NCBI GenBank assembly: GCA_018340805.1
Contig: JACMZG010000008.1
Span: 30,269,847 to 30,333,846, forward strand
Source: Microvelia longipes
Lineage: Eukaryota > Arthropoda > Insecta > Hemiptera > Veliidae
DNA: 64,000 nucleotides
Direction: 5' to 3'
Shown: positions 37,676 to 50,087 of the stretch, piece after piece
How positions within the stretch are numbered: position 1 is the stretch's first letter
Layout of the letters: every line of letters begins with the position of its first letter
Program-made: the position numbers and the translations under genes
Notes under the pieces: generated by a model
Database searches by the model: none
What the model was told of the DNA's origin: nothing
What the model saw: the letters and a program-made list of their open reading frames with translations, nothing else

Positions 37676-40650
37676 TAATAAATAAATAAATAAATGGTTT
37701 ATTTACACTATAAACATTTTTTGAGTAGATTAACACAAATAAAAAGTGTAAAATAGGATGACTCTAAGTAATCTTAGTTCTTCCGTCCATCCTTAAACAT
37801 GGGAGAAAGAAAAACAGAATTTAATAAAAATAAATTGACAAACTATGTTTTGAAATAAAAAAAAGAGTGAGAGTAGGAATTAATACACATGCATGGGTGT
37901 ATAATTTTTGAGCATTTTGTTAAGATCAAAATAACCTACTCATACATTGTCATTTCATTATAATAAACAAAAGCATAAAATAATAATAAGCCTATTCTTT
38001 TAAAAAGTTATGAAAATGACAGATATAAAAAAAAACATTGTATGCAAAGATTATTAAAGGTGTAGTTATGAGGTTTAAAATAAAACCCATTAAGTCTGTT
38101 CTCTACTCTCGCTAACATAAAATATGTAAGAAAAAACTAAGTGTAAAAAAAACAGAATAATATACTAGAAAAAAACAATAATCACTATAAATAAAAACAA
38201 CAGTTCAAAAACATAAAATTATCTTTAGAAAAGATCAAACAAAAACATCTTATATTAACCTAGTTAATATATTTTATAATTAAAAATAAACTTTGAAATG
38301 TTAATAATATTAGAACAAAACTTAAATTATTAGTATTAATTATTTTAAAAAATTAAATAATAAATCATTTAAAATAAAACAAATACCAATATTGTATATA
38401 TATTTTATACAGTTATCAGTCACAAGAATATTGATGCTGAGTTTTAGTATCACAAGTCATGCATAAAGCATTTAAATATAAAAAAAACTTAAACTAATGA
38501 TAATGAAATTTGTTATTTATGTTTATATTTTAAGTAAGTATGCTGATTTAATAATAAATGCTTATATAAAAAAAGAGATCAAGCAATCATATTAAAAGTA
38601 AGATTTATAATAGATTTTATTTATGATAAGATTTAATAAGAAAGTAAAGATTTATAATGATTTTGAATCAATTTTTATTCTTACAGTTTTTAATAAGATC
38701 AATATAAATGTTAAGTTTCATGACAGATAATATAAGTAAAAGAAAAATAATAATAATTTTATTATTATTATTATTGTCTAAGAGGAAAAATATAATTATA
38801 TTCTTTGTCTAATTAATTAAAAAATAAGTAAATATAAGTAGATTAAAAATTTACATATTACTTTGAAAATTTAATCGCTTGAAGTAGAAGAAGCGCTAAA
38901 ATTATTTTGTGATTTAAATAATTTTTTAATCAAAATTATTATGGTTATCTATGGTAAAGATTAAAAATACTATATATATATTATCAAAATAATATATTTT
39001 AGAATATTGGGCTGTTGACTAAAATTAGGAATTTATATTTTAGAATGATATTACATAAAAATAGATATATGTAAATAAATACCCAAAATTAAGTTAGATA
39101 TAAAATATGGGGAAACAAAATAATTAAATATATGTTTATTAAATAAAATAAACTAAATGGCAGTGAAAATATGGAATTGAAATATATTCGTACAAAATAT
39201 TCTGAAAGAGGACTAGAAATAATACTAGGACATTATATGAAACCAAATAAGTTTAGATTAGAATATTTAGTACATATGAATAAATTTTAAATGCAATACA
39301 ATTAAATAAGGTTTTCATTATTTTTCTGTAAATTAAATAGATGTTCTCTAAATTTATTTTTGAATGAATACTCTTTGAGAGTGAAAATGTTATGTGGAAT
39401 AGCATTTAATAAAATAGGGGAGAATCCTGAGAAAGAAGCTTCAAATTTACTAGTCCGGTGTTGCAATATGTTGAAGTGCTGGTGAGTATTCCTAAGTTGT
39501 AAATTATGGTGTGATCTGGTAGATAAAAGTTTATAGAGATAAGAAGGTGTTTCAGAGTTTATGATTTTGTGGAGCATACAAGCGTTATGTAGTAACCTCC
39601 TATTCTCCATATTCAATATGTTTTTTTCTATCAACCTGGGTGAGATATGGTCTCTCATGTTGTAACCCCATGCAAATCTAATACAAGCGTTTTGCACCTT
39701 TTGAATTTTATATTTTAATTCACCACTAAGGTGTGGGCCATAGAGAGAATCACAGTAGTTGAACAGAGATAATACGAGGCTGTCTGCAAGTCTCCATTTC
39801 TCTTCAGATGCCAATATTCCATTTATTGATTTTAATTTTTTTAGTGAAGCCCAAGCCCTTCCGCATGTATTAATGACATGCCTTTTAAAGGTAAGTTGTT
39901 CATCAATGGTGACTCCTAAATTTTTGGTGTATGGTACATTATTAATCAAAACGCCATCTATTTTAACTATGGGTGCTATCAGATAGGGTTTAAGTTGGGT
40001 GGAAGAAATTTGAATAAGTTCTGATTTGGATGGATTAAGTTTTAGCCCATTTGCAGTTGACCAGGTAAGTATTTTGTTGAGATCTTCATTCATCCCTTTG
40101 AAGCAAAGTTTTTGATCTTGCGGTTTTGATTTTTTATAGATTTGTGTATCGTCAGCATACATATGTATATTGGACTGGGTGGCACAGTTAGGAGCATCAA
40201 ATACATAAATCATGTAAAGGTACGGTGCTAATGAACTCCCTTGGGGCACCCCTTTCGTAAGTGTGAAAGGATCTGATAGTTGGTCGTCATAAAGCACTTG
40301 CTGAGTTCTATTTTTAATGAAAGATTCAAACCATTTTAAAACCGTAGATTCTACTCCTGTATGCTTTAATTTAGCAATAATTAGTTTGTGATTAATCATA
40401 TCAAATGCTTTGGAAAAATCTAATAGGGCTAGTAATGTAGCTTCCCCTAAGTCTATCCCACGACATAGATCATCGACTATCTTCAGAAGTGCAGTGCATG
40501 TGCTATGGCCTCTTCTAAAACCTGACTGTATATTTGGAAGAATGTTGTTCTCTGTCAAATGTTGTAATAGTTGGACTGCTACTATTCTTTCAGTTATTTT
40601 ACTTATGACCGGTAATATGCTTATAGGGCGGGTGTCTGTGATATCTGAGA
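37676..40650 (-). mobile_element. 5'-truncated non-LTR retrotransposon inserted in piggyBac gene
   Basis: It spans the reverse-transcriptase frame at 39,302-40,684 plus a ~1.6-kb very AT-rich 3' region and a (TTTA)n tail at 37,676-37,700. The endonuclease domain and upstream parts are missing. piggyBac transposase sequence is found on both sides (EPKPTEPYL before, DLFHNRMSTIYYP after), so this insertion came later. A clear target-site duplication was not found. Confidence 0.75.
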
Positions 40651-40684
40651 TATCACAGATATGGCTCAGTAGGTTTTGGCTCAC
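39302..40684 (-). CDS. Non-LTR retrotransposon reverse transcriptase (open, 5'-truncated)
   Basis: 460-codon open frame. Reverse-transcriptase blocks in order: DTRPISILPVISKITERI, QSGFRRGHSTCTALL, LLDFSKAFDMINHKLI, KGVPQGSSLAPYLYMIYVFD, and the catalytic MYADDTQIY, then thumb and C-terminal region ending FKNKFREHLFN. There is no RNase H domain. The block wording suggests the CR1/L2/Rex1-Jockey assemblage; the exact clade needs a tree. The first ~17 codons probably come from the insertion junction, not from the original protein. Absence of stops implies a recent insertion. Full-length LINE polyproteins are about twice this size, with an endonuclease domain upstream. Confidence 0.85.
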   Translation of the reverse strand: MSQNLLSHICDISDITDTRPISILPVISKITERIVAVQLLQHLTENNILPNIQSGFRRGHSTCTALLKIVDDLCRGIDLGEATLLALLDFSKAFDMINHKLIIAKLKHTGVESTVLKWFESFIKNRTQQVLYDDQLSDPFTLTKGVPQGSSLAPYLYMIYVFDAPNCATQSNIHMYADDTQIYKKSKPQDQKLCFKGMNEDLNKILTWSTANGLKLNPSKSELIQISSTQLKPYLIAPIVKIDGVLINNVPYTKNLGVTIDEQLTFKRHVINTCGRAWASLKKLKSINGILASEEKWRLADSLVLSLFNYCDSLYGPHLSGELKYKIQKVQNACIRFAWGYNMRDHISPRLIEKNILNMENRRLLHNACMLHKIINSETPSYLYKLLSTRSHHNLQLRNTHQHFNILQHRTSKFEASFSGFSPILLNAIPHNIFTLKEYSFKNKFREHLFNLQKNNENLI

Positions 40685-41500
40685 CTAGTAATGCGTTTTT
40701 AGAGAAATGTAATGCACTTAAAATGATGAGAAATCCATTCCTTGATAAAGCGTTCCTGAACACTGGCAAATTGCCAATAATGGGGAAGAGATGGAGTTTT
40801 TATCTGCCCAATGACGTAAATGATTTCCAAAAATATTTCCAAGTCGAAGCGAGTCAGTTCCTTCCATTCCTTTATGCGAGACCTTTTCATTGTATTGTAG
40901 CTGAAGATAGTATTTTTGCCTGATCATTACCCTCTTTTATTATTAAGTTAAAAAAATCATCACTAAAAAAAATAATCAATAGGTTTGTCTCCTGATGGTA
41001 AAAGTTTTAAACCTGGATCAACAGTAAATAGTACATCAGTGGGCGATTGAGGTTCTTTCGACCAAGTGACTGCTGTTGTTGAAGGCGGTGAAGGAGGAAT
41101 CATTGGCCTCAATGGTGAAGATGGAACAGGACTAGAGGCTTGGTTTTGACTAATTTGTACAGGGGAACCAGGAGCAGGAGAAGTGTTATTTGAAGGAGGA
41201 AGTATTATTATCCTACTTTATCATCATCGCTACTGTCTGAATCAGGCCAACCATCGTCAGAACTGGAGTCATCTAAGTCTTCCTCCCAGTCAGACTCTTT
41301 GAGGATGGCCAACAATTCCTCGCTAGTCCAGATCTTTTTGGTTTCCCTAAAAGGAAATCGTTTATGCTTACTTGATGGTGGACTACAACTAGTTGAGGCA
41401 GTAGTGGTGGATGGAACAGATGATGGTGAAACGTGTGAGTCAGGTGGCGAAGGGCACGGATTCGGTCATCTACGGCTTCCTCATTGGATAGGCTTTTTGC
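40645..41500 (-). pseudogene. piggyBac-like transposase, N-terminal part
   Basis: From 41,500 downward the minus strand gives a Ser/Pro-rich leader, FPFRETKKIWTSEELLAIL, an acidic stretch DWEEDLDDSSSDDGWPDSDS, and after a stop SGDKPIDYF with FSDDFFNLIIKEGN in a shifted frame. Then come RSRIKEWKELTRFDLEIFLE and QIKTPSLPHYW, and in another frame ALHFSKNALLGEPKPTEPYL. This order matches the N-terminal half of piggyBac transposases. At least three frame changes and several stops are present. Confidence 0.8.
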
Positions 41501-41530
41501 CCTTCCTCTCCTTCAATTCATTCTTCTAAA

Positions 41531-42095
41531 TAAAAAATATACTACAATGCATTACAGACACGTTTAGATAGTACAATACAAAAGTTTGAAACTATTGATA
41601 AATTTTACTTCTTCAAATTCATCAGAAAACTAAGGTAGAAGAATATAATAACATTTGTTCATTTTCTTTTCGAAATTCACTAAAAATATATAAAATTCTG
41701 TAGTTGAAAAAATAGTATTTTGGGTAAGCGGCGATTATTTTTAACATGTCATAAATGAACAAAAGAATGAGCTTTTGCATTATTGTACTTTTTTACCTGC
41801 GAGTACACAAAGGCAAGTACAACAAAAGGTTTGAGAAATCCTTGCACCAAAGGAGTAATAAAACATCAACAGGTCCTTTACCACTATTTTGAAGTTAGCA
41901 TGCCCTCTCTCAACTGGTCTATTTTTTATTTTAAAAAAAATCTTTTACTACTATCTCACATTAGTAACCTACGAAGGTAAAACGTAAAATTGTTTGAGCT
42001 AGTGCATTAAAAATCTCTGCTAGTATTGCTTCCCCCAATTTCCAAATCTTATCCCCTTACAAAAAATGCTCCCCAGTTTACCAACAAAAGTTTTT
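41531..42095. other. AT-rich, probably piggyBac 5' flank
   Basis: No gene seen. Short frame at 41,783-41,980 has no features. Confidence 0.3.
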
Positions 42096-42621
42096 CCTAA
42101 AAGAGCTCACCCGGAGGGGGTTGGTAAAAAACAATTTAATTTTGTCATAAAAAATTATTAATGATCAATAAGTCAACAAAAAAAGCAATAACAAGTTTAC
42201 AGGCCACAGGACCCCTTAGCCAAGGCAAGGGGGGCCTTAGTACCCCTAAAACAATAAAAAAAATATATTTGAAGAGCACACGAAGCGTTTCTGGAGACGG
42301 TTAGTAAAACAAAATTAAATATTGTCATAAAAATGATAAAGAAGCAATAAGTCAACAAAAAAAATCTTTTAGAACTCATTTCAGGGCTCAAAAACTGCTT
42401 AGTACCCCTAAAAATCAATTAAAATACTACATTTGAAGTGTGCCCGGAGACGGTTGTTTTTTTTGTTTTTTTAAATCTTGAGACAAAAATTATAAACAAT
42501 CAATAAAATTATCGTTTAGAACATGTTTTTTTATGATTTAACTTGTTAAAGTTTAATTAATTTTGTTGTTGACAAAATTAAATTGTTTTTTACCAACCCC
42601 CTCTGGGTGTGCTCTTTTAGG
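42096..42621. mobile_element. MITE with ~52-base terminal inverted repeats
   Basis: Ends cctaaaagagctcacccgga (42,096) and the complement gggtgtgctcttttagg (to 42,621), pairing inward through gggggttggtaaaaaacaat and ttaattttgtc. Internal phrases such as aataagtcaacaaaaaaa recur at 42,165 and 42,347, so the middle is an internal duplication. Noncoding. Confidence 0.8.
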
Positions 42622-42935
42622 TAAATTCAGATATACATTATATTTACATAGTAACTATGTTACATAAGTAATATTAACACCTAAGAACGAAATTATGAAC
42701 TTACCTTCAAAATCAAATTTTTTGGTGAAATAAGTGAAGCAAGTCGAAACTGAGCGCAGTTTTTAAAAAAGGAGATGTTTCTGGGTGCGGGTATAACGAT
42801 AGACTGACCCTTTCTCTGTGCTGGGGTTCTTGAGGCTGCTTTGAAATACCATAGGAAGGGTGCGATTATGTGTCGACCTCCGCACCTGGATAGAACTTAG
42901 CTGCACGAAAAAGTATCAACATCCGCAGTGAACTT
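42622..42935. other. Spacer between two MITEs
   Basis: Includes a less AT-rich patch at 42,775-42,905 of unknown origin. No coding frame. Confidence 0.3.
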
Positions 42936-43200
42936 ATGCTTATAACTAGAGAAGTTACTCAATTATCAATAACTACTCATGACTCATTTTTTCCTAATTT
43001 TTCAAAGGAAATGCGCATCATTATCTTGTCGGTTATACAAAAAGATATCCCTAAAATTGGCAGTTCACACCATTATTTGCACTAGTTTAATGCTCAGTTG
43101 GTTTCTTTAAAGTTGTTAGTGGATTTCCTTTGAAAATTAAGAAAAAAATGAGTTATGAGTAGTCATTGATAGTTGAGAGACTGCTCAAGTTATAAAGCAT
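42936..43200. mobile_element. MITE with ~75-base terminal inverted repeats
   Basis: Left atgcttataactagagaagt and right complement caagttataaagcat (to 43,200), pairing on through tactcatgactcattttttc and ttttcaaaggaaat. 265 bases, noncoding. Confidence 0.8.
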
Positions 43201-43340
43201 AAACCAGACCATTAGGCAAGAAATGGATTGTTAAGCACGGAAACACGCATTCCAAAGAAAATTTGCCCGACATATAAACCACCCAGCCAGAATTATTTTG
43301 TGGTTATTAACTTATATAATGTAAAAAACTATATAAATTA

Positions 43341-43405
43341 TCATCCCTGCCAGGATTCGAACCCAGGTACCCTGGCTTTAAGAGCTTGTATCTCACTGCA
43401 TACAT
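43341..43405 (-). repeat. tRNA-like SINE head or tRNA remnant
   Basis: Minus strand: gcagtgagatacaagctc, then T-arm cctgggttcgaatcctgg (43,367-43,350) with a perfect B box and a five-pair stem. The 5' and 3' ends do not form an acceptor stem, so it is not a functional tRNA gene. Confidence 0.5.
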
Positions 43406-43420
43406 GTTATTATTATATTT

Positions 43421-44057
43421 GATCAAGTCAATGAAATAGTTTATTATAATTTAAGCTAGAAATAAAAGATCAAGAATTTATTTTATTTTTGTAAAGTTTA
43501 GTCAGGTTAAAATTAATATGATATGACAATGGATTGTGTAGTTCTATTGATACCATAATGAGGTTTACGTAGCAGATTCAATAGGTGTATCATTTCATTT
43601 TATCTAGAGATGGTTATTCTTATAAAGAAAGAGAAGAGAGGTCATTTACCAAGTGAACTCAATGTTCAAAAAGTTTTTTAAATAATGGTGAAGACCTCTG
43701 TTCCCTGTCCTTGTAAAGCATTATTCTGAGCAAAGGTTTTTGAATAGTTTCAGAGCAGTACTCCAACCAAAAAAAAATGATGATAATGATGATTCCATAT
43801 CTAATAATATAGTCAGATACAGCAATTAATCCCACTTGAAATCAATCAAGTTATTTGCCGCTACATTAATTTTTTATGAGCACACCGCCAAAAACACATT
43901 TAAACTATTTCTGAAGTTCCAAGTGTTGTTCAAGACAAAATAATAAAAGGATCTTGGCTTCCTCATGTGTTTGTAATCAAATTTACAGTTGATTAAAAGA
44001 CAAACGTACCGAATTTCCCTACTCATAAATAAATTTATGTGCAAAAAAGCAATGATA
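43421..44057. other. AT-rich intergenic, no gene seen
   Basis: A moderately coding-like patch at 43,620-43,930 on the minus strand shows no recognisable domain. Confidence 0.3.
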
Positions 44058-44480
44058 CTTTTTACTTTTCCTCATTTATACTGTAGATGTGTTGGCAAAA
44101 AATCCGAAACCGGGATGTCATCGTATTACTCACACACATGTATAAGACTAACATAAGTGCTTAATTTCATCTCATTATCAGCCTTAGTTCAATTTTTATC
44201 AAATGACTTGTGAACCTTTTTTTTAAAAAGTGGTAAAAAATCAGAAAATAATACAATTGAGTTGAAATTCAGTAAAAGAGTATACCTTTATGTCATAAAA
44301 TAAACACACCAAGTTTTGCTTCAATAAGACAGTTATATCTATTGGTTTTGTTTGATCATATCAGTTAAGCAGCATCAAGCGTGGTCAGTGCTGTATGGAT
44401 GACCACTGAGAATGAAAAGGATGTATTTTCTGTCTTAAGACAAAAAAAGCGAGTCCGATGGGGTGTAGCTGGATAAATAT
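44058..44480 (-). mobile_element. Interspersed repeat family R, copy D (truncated)
   Basis: Begins tacttttcctcatttatact with aatccgaaaccgggatgtca, as copy C, continues with ttaatttcatctcattatca and ends at cgagtccgatggggtgtagc. The middle third is deleted. Confidence 0.65.
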
Positions 44481-45823
<1,343 letters not shown>

Positions 45824-46068
45824 TGTATGTATGTGTGTACAGTACAATAAAGCTGAAGCAGACCTGAAGCCAACCAAAACTTTTTTTAAAACAAGTTCTT
45901 TATTGGCAACTTGGGTTTTAGGGTAATTTGTGCCTTTTTATTTTATTATTTATTTGTTATTTTTTGTGGTATAAATTTGTTTGTTTATTTTTTTGGGTGT
46001 GAGGGGGATTTGTTTGGGTTAAGGATAATTTCATATTTTGTAAATTTTTTGTTTCTGTTAAGGATTGC

Positions 46069-46455
46069 TTAATTCCTTGAACAACCCCTTTTTTTGTAGA
46101 CTATTGATTTAGGTATGAATGTGTTATAATTTTCATTTAGTATTTGGGAAGTTATGAGTTTGTTTGGATTCATTCTATTATTAAATGTTATTTTTATTTT
46201 GTTCACAGAAATACTGGTTATTTGCGAAATTTCATTGTCTTTAAATCCTAAGGTTTCATGCAATAGTTTACCTATCATTATAGGGTGGAGCCTTGATATT
46301 CCTTTATCATTAGTATTAGCATATTTGTGTGGTATTATAACATGGTATGGACCCATGTCATGTGTGTCATATTGTTCTGGTGTATTGGGTATATTGGTCA
46401 TTGTAAGTTGATTGGTCTCCATTACCTCATTTAGTCCTCCGCTATCTTCTTGCAA
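46069..46455 (-). CDS. LINE ORF1 gag-like fragment (128 codons, open)
   Basis: Contains PYHVIIPHKYANTNDKG, ISRLHPIMIGKLLHETLG, ISVNKIKITFNNRMNPNKLI and YNTFIPKSIVYKKRGCSR. This resembles the nucleic-acid-binding region before the zinc knuckles in ORF1 proteins of Jockey-like retrotransposons. The zinc knuckles themselves are not seen downstream; the frame stops at 46,069. Upstream is Lys-rich. Probably a truncated copy; whether it belongs to the LINE at 37.7-40.65 kb is unknown. Confidence 0.55.
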   Translation of the reverse strand: MQEDSGGLNEVMETNQLTMTNIPNTPEQYDTHDMGPYHVIIPHKYANTNDKGISRLHPIMIGKLLHETLGFKDNEISQITSISVNKIKITFNNRMNPNKLITSQILNENYNTFIPKSIVYKKRGCSRN

Positions 46456-46631
46456 TTTTTTATCTCTTTTTGTTTTTCTTGACTTCTTCTTTCTTGGTTG
46501 CTGTCTTCTAAGTTTTTAAATAGTTTTATTTTGTATTTTACTAGATTTGGGACGGTTTTCTTCTTTTTTTAATTTATTTTTTTACGCTGTCACTGCTGTC
46601 AAGCGTATTTGAAGCCAAAACTTAAACTAGA

Positions 46632-46665
46632 GGATTAGCCCTCTTTGGGCTAATCCCAAAGAGGG
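46632..46665. repeat. Two overlapping, mutually exclusive hairpins
   Basis: Hairpin 1: ggattagccc/gggctaatcc (46,632-46,641 and 46,647-46,656, loop of 5). Hairpin 2: ccctctttggg/cccaaagaggg (46,639-46,649 and 46,655-46,665, loop of 5). The second arm of the first is the loop side of the second. Confidence 0.85.
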
Positions 46666-49600
46666 AGATGTTACACACACACACCTTTAAGAGACTTACA
46701 CTGAAAACTATTTTGTCAGAAGGGTCAAAATTTTTTCTAGAGGGCAAGACCCCTCAGGCTATGGGCCTGAATTGAAGAGACTCATATCTTTTTCTATAAA
46801 AGGACCTCGATTCAATGGTATTATTTTAAACATTAATCAACAGTAATGATTATGTTAGTACCGATGTACTGTTGTACATAGTATGATTTTAGAAAAGAAC
46901 CCCCAGCTAAGGAAAAATAAAACTTTTAACTATCTTGATGAAGAAATAATGCTAAAAGGCAGCATAATTCAATCAAAGCGCACTTTGATTCAAGTTGTAA
47001 GCTAAAAAATTGAAAAAAAAAAACATTAAAAAAGCTTAGGCCAACTGCAACGTTTTAGAGTTTGGGACAGAGGATGAGGGCTCATACGTGGTTTTTATAA
47101 ACCATAAAAAAATAAAATTTCAAAAAGAAATATTTAAATTATGTATTAATTTAATATGTACCTAATATTTATAGATTTATTTAATTAATTAATGTATAAT
47201 ATTTACAACAAGTCGTCATCACTTAATGAAAAAATATCTGGTAGTATTTAAGTTATCCAGAAGTAAGAAATTAAATTTCTTATTATTTTAGATAATACTA
47301 GAATTTTGAAAGCAAAAGTCTACCCAGTTTACTTTTTGTTCTAAGAGAAAAGAACTAAACTCAACACAAATACACCTAAATTGTCAACTTTTAATGATTT
47401 TTTTGATTTTTTTCTGTGTCATTTAATTCAGTTGGCCGCCCTTTTTTAATTTAAGCCAAATTAAAATAAGCAGTTTTATGCATTAATATAAAACAAGGAT
47501 AAAGGAAACTTGATTCTATGATACCTTTGGAGAAAGGCTAAAAAATATAGATAATGATTGAGGCAGGATTTACTATTGTAAGTAGACCATCAATGACGAG
47601 ACTAGTATGGAATATACTAATATCAAGAATACAATTTCTTTGATTATGTTCAAACTTATAAATTGTTGTCAGGTAAGGTATGAACAACAGCGCAGTAAGT
47701 CCCATTCGTTTTATATCACAAAAGATAAGCCATTATGGGTATGATTAGGATGGGTGACAACCCAAATTCTACACTGGCGACATGGGGTGGATGCGGACCT
47801 ACCTAAACAAGTTTGACTAGGCTGCGTATGTTAGCCATTAATATCAATGTCTCTTATAGATATAAACGATCAGAGAAATCTTACCATTAGGTATGAGACA
47901 GTCAATTCAAGAAGTCAAGTTTTAATTTACAATTAAAAAATAATGTCATTAACAGAAGCAAATTACACTTTTTATAAATTTCTATTTGAGAAATAGAAAA
48001 AAAAGAAAGCAATGCTAACTAACAACATCTATCTGAAGTAGTGATTGAATATTTATTTTATCATAGTACCAACCCCAACTTGGACAAGCTTGATAGCATG
48101 TGACTGCACATACCTTACCACAGTTAATTTGTTTAAAGAGCCTAACATTTCCATTTTAAGCAAATTTAAATTCATAACTTGATTTAAATAAAAATTTTGA
48201 AATTCATAAGTTAATAAAAAAATTGAAGAAACAGATTGAAAAGTACCATAGAATCAATAATTTAATACGATTAAAAGAACCTTCTAAATAAAATAATAAA
48301 TCAAACTAATGATGCATTATTTTTTAACTGCAAAAAACCCTGAGACACTTTGAAACTCAAATTTATTACAAACACTACATCTAATTCAGTTTTTCTTTAT
48401 TTTAATTTTTTAAAAAATAAGTCAGTATAACACAATGGGTTTTTTTGTTTCTTTTTTAATAATTAATTTCATCTTATTTACATTTATTTTCAATATTTAG
48501 ACATATATATATATAAAGCATTTGCACAAATAATACCAATTATTTATTTATTTTAATTTCTTCTTTCTTAAGTAATGAGAAAAATTTACAAGGTGTCTTG
48601 AAAATGACTTTGTTTTTTCACAAAATTTTAACAAAAACTCCCAAAGGGAATTAGCTAAAAAAAAGAATAAATTTTGACTTTGTTTTAACCAAGAAAAAAA
48701 TTATAGACCCACTAAGTCTTCCTAGATTTAGAAAAAATCATATTGTGATGGAAAACAATCAGAACTTAAAAAAATTAAAAAAACTATGTGTAGAGTAGAA
48801 CACAGAGTATTAACAAAAAATAATAAAATAAAAATATTTTTTTTAGAAAAAATCTCTATTTAAAAAAATGAGAACAAGAGGAGCACAAATAACTTAAATT
48901 AAAAATGCTGGATTGCGCTTAGTTCTCTTCCAGGATGAGAACAAACTAAATAAATACAATAAAAAAAACTATGTAGATCCATTACGCAATGCAACATCAA
49001 ATAAAATCATATTGTCTTTACATAGGTTATTTGTTTATCCTTTTTATTTAATTTAATTAAAATCATTCAATAAAATTAATTATTTATATATATTTATTTA
49101 TATATATATCCACAAAACCTAAAATCACAAGTGTTCAAAATAATTATATATTTTTAAGTATCTCATATTATATACTATTTCTTACAAGATTTCATTTTTA
49201 CCACCTTTATTACTAATTAAAACATCTGCCTCTAGCCTAGAATTTAAAAAATTTTACAAGGGGAGAAATGGGAAGGGGATATGATACAAGGGGATCTAAT
49301 AATATTCTGTACAAGACTCTGAGGTCCAGGGGCCACCTAGGCTAGAGTTACAATACAACAAATTTCAACGTATTTCATCATGTCAAAATAAATTATAATT
49401 AAAAGAAATTAAATAAATAAAACAAAAAATTTAAAATCTAACAAATCACATGACGTTGCAGTCAATTTTATAAAATTTAATCTATTAATTGTAATCTAAT
49501 TCTTAAGTTTAGCGTTAGTGACTCAGACGCCACGTGAGTCTCGCACATCATTAAGTTTTAGAGACCTCTTTATTTATCTAAAACAATACCTAAAATATTT

Positions 49601-49673
49601 TAAAATTCATTTATTTTGACATGACGAGAAAAGACAGAATAGTGGAATATTTTTACATGACTCAGTGTAAAGA
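46666..49673. other. Intergenic AT-rich DNA, right part probably osa 3' UTR
   Basis: No coding frame. The stretch next to 49,673 is expected to be the osa 3' UTR; the nearest minus-strand AATAAA is at 49,570-49,575, about 100 bases past the stop, but many others follow. Nothing else recognised. Confidence 0.4.
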
Positions 49674-50087
49674 CTATACAGGAGGTGGAGGAGGTGTCGA
49701 GGGAGGGTTGGGCCTCGATACTTGATATAAAACTCTAGATAAGGTTTGAGCAGCACTCTGATCTAAGACTTGAGACATGACTAAATGTAAGAGACGCTGC
49801 TCGTGTTGCTGGATCAGTGGTTTGTTGGCTGGATGCCTGGACAGAGCTAGCAGGGCCCTACAGGCCCGCCTCACCATGTCCACACTGGTACCCATGGCCT
49901 GGTCAGGATTCTCCCTCAGGGCACTCAACCCTCCCGTGTTGGCCACCTGTACAGCTCCACTCTCAGCCTGCTCTACAAAGCCCACCAGCAGTGAAATACA
50001 AGGAGCTTGCAGTGCTATTGTTCTTGCCATCCCACTGTCAGCTGCTCCTAGGTAGAATAGCAAATTAACTCCAAATTCTCTCAGAAC
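49674..50087 (-). CDS. osa: osa terminal exon (aa 971-1107, stop)
   Basis: [60 protein letters not shown], ending [19 protein letters not shown] and TAG at 49,674-49,676. The exon is clearly richer in G+C than its surroundings. Plus-strand frames here are shadows. Confidence 0.96.
   Translation of the reverse strand, partial: VLREFGVNLLFYLGAADSGMARTIALQAPCISLLVGFVEQAESGAVQVANTGGLSALRENPDQAMGTSVDMVRRACRALLALSRHPANKPLIQQHEQRLLHLVMSQVLDQSAAQTLSRVLYQVSRPNPPSTPPPPPV

Noticed and set aside
43341..43405. Functional tRNA gene on the minus strand
   Set aside because: Good T-arm, but no acceptor stem and a poor D-arm.
49777..50068. Plus-strand frames of 83-92 codons
   Set aside because: Antisense shadows of the osa terminal exon.
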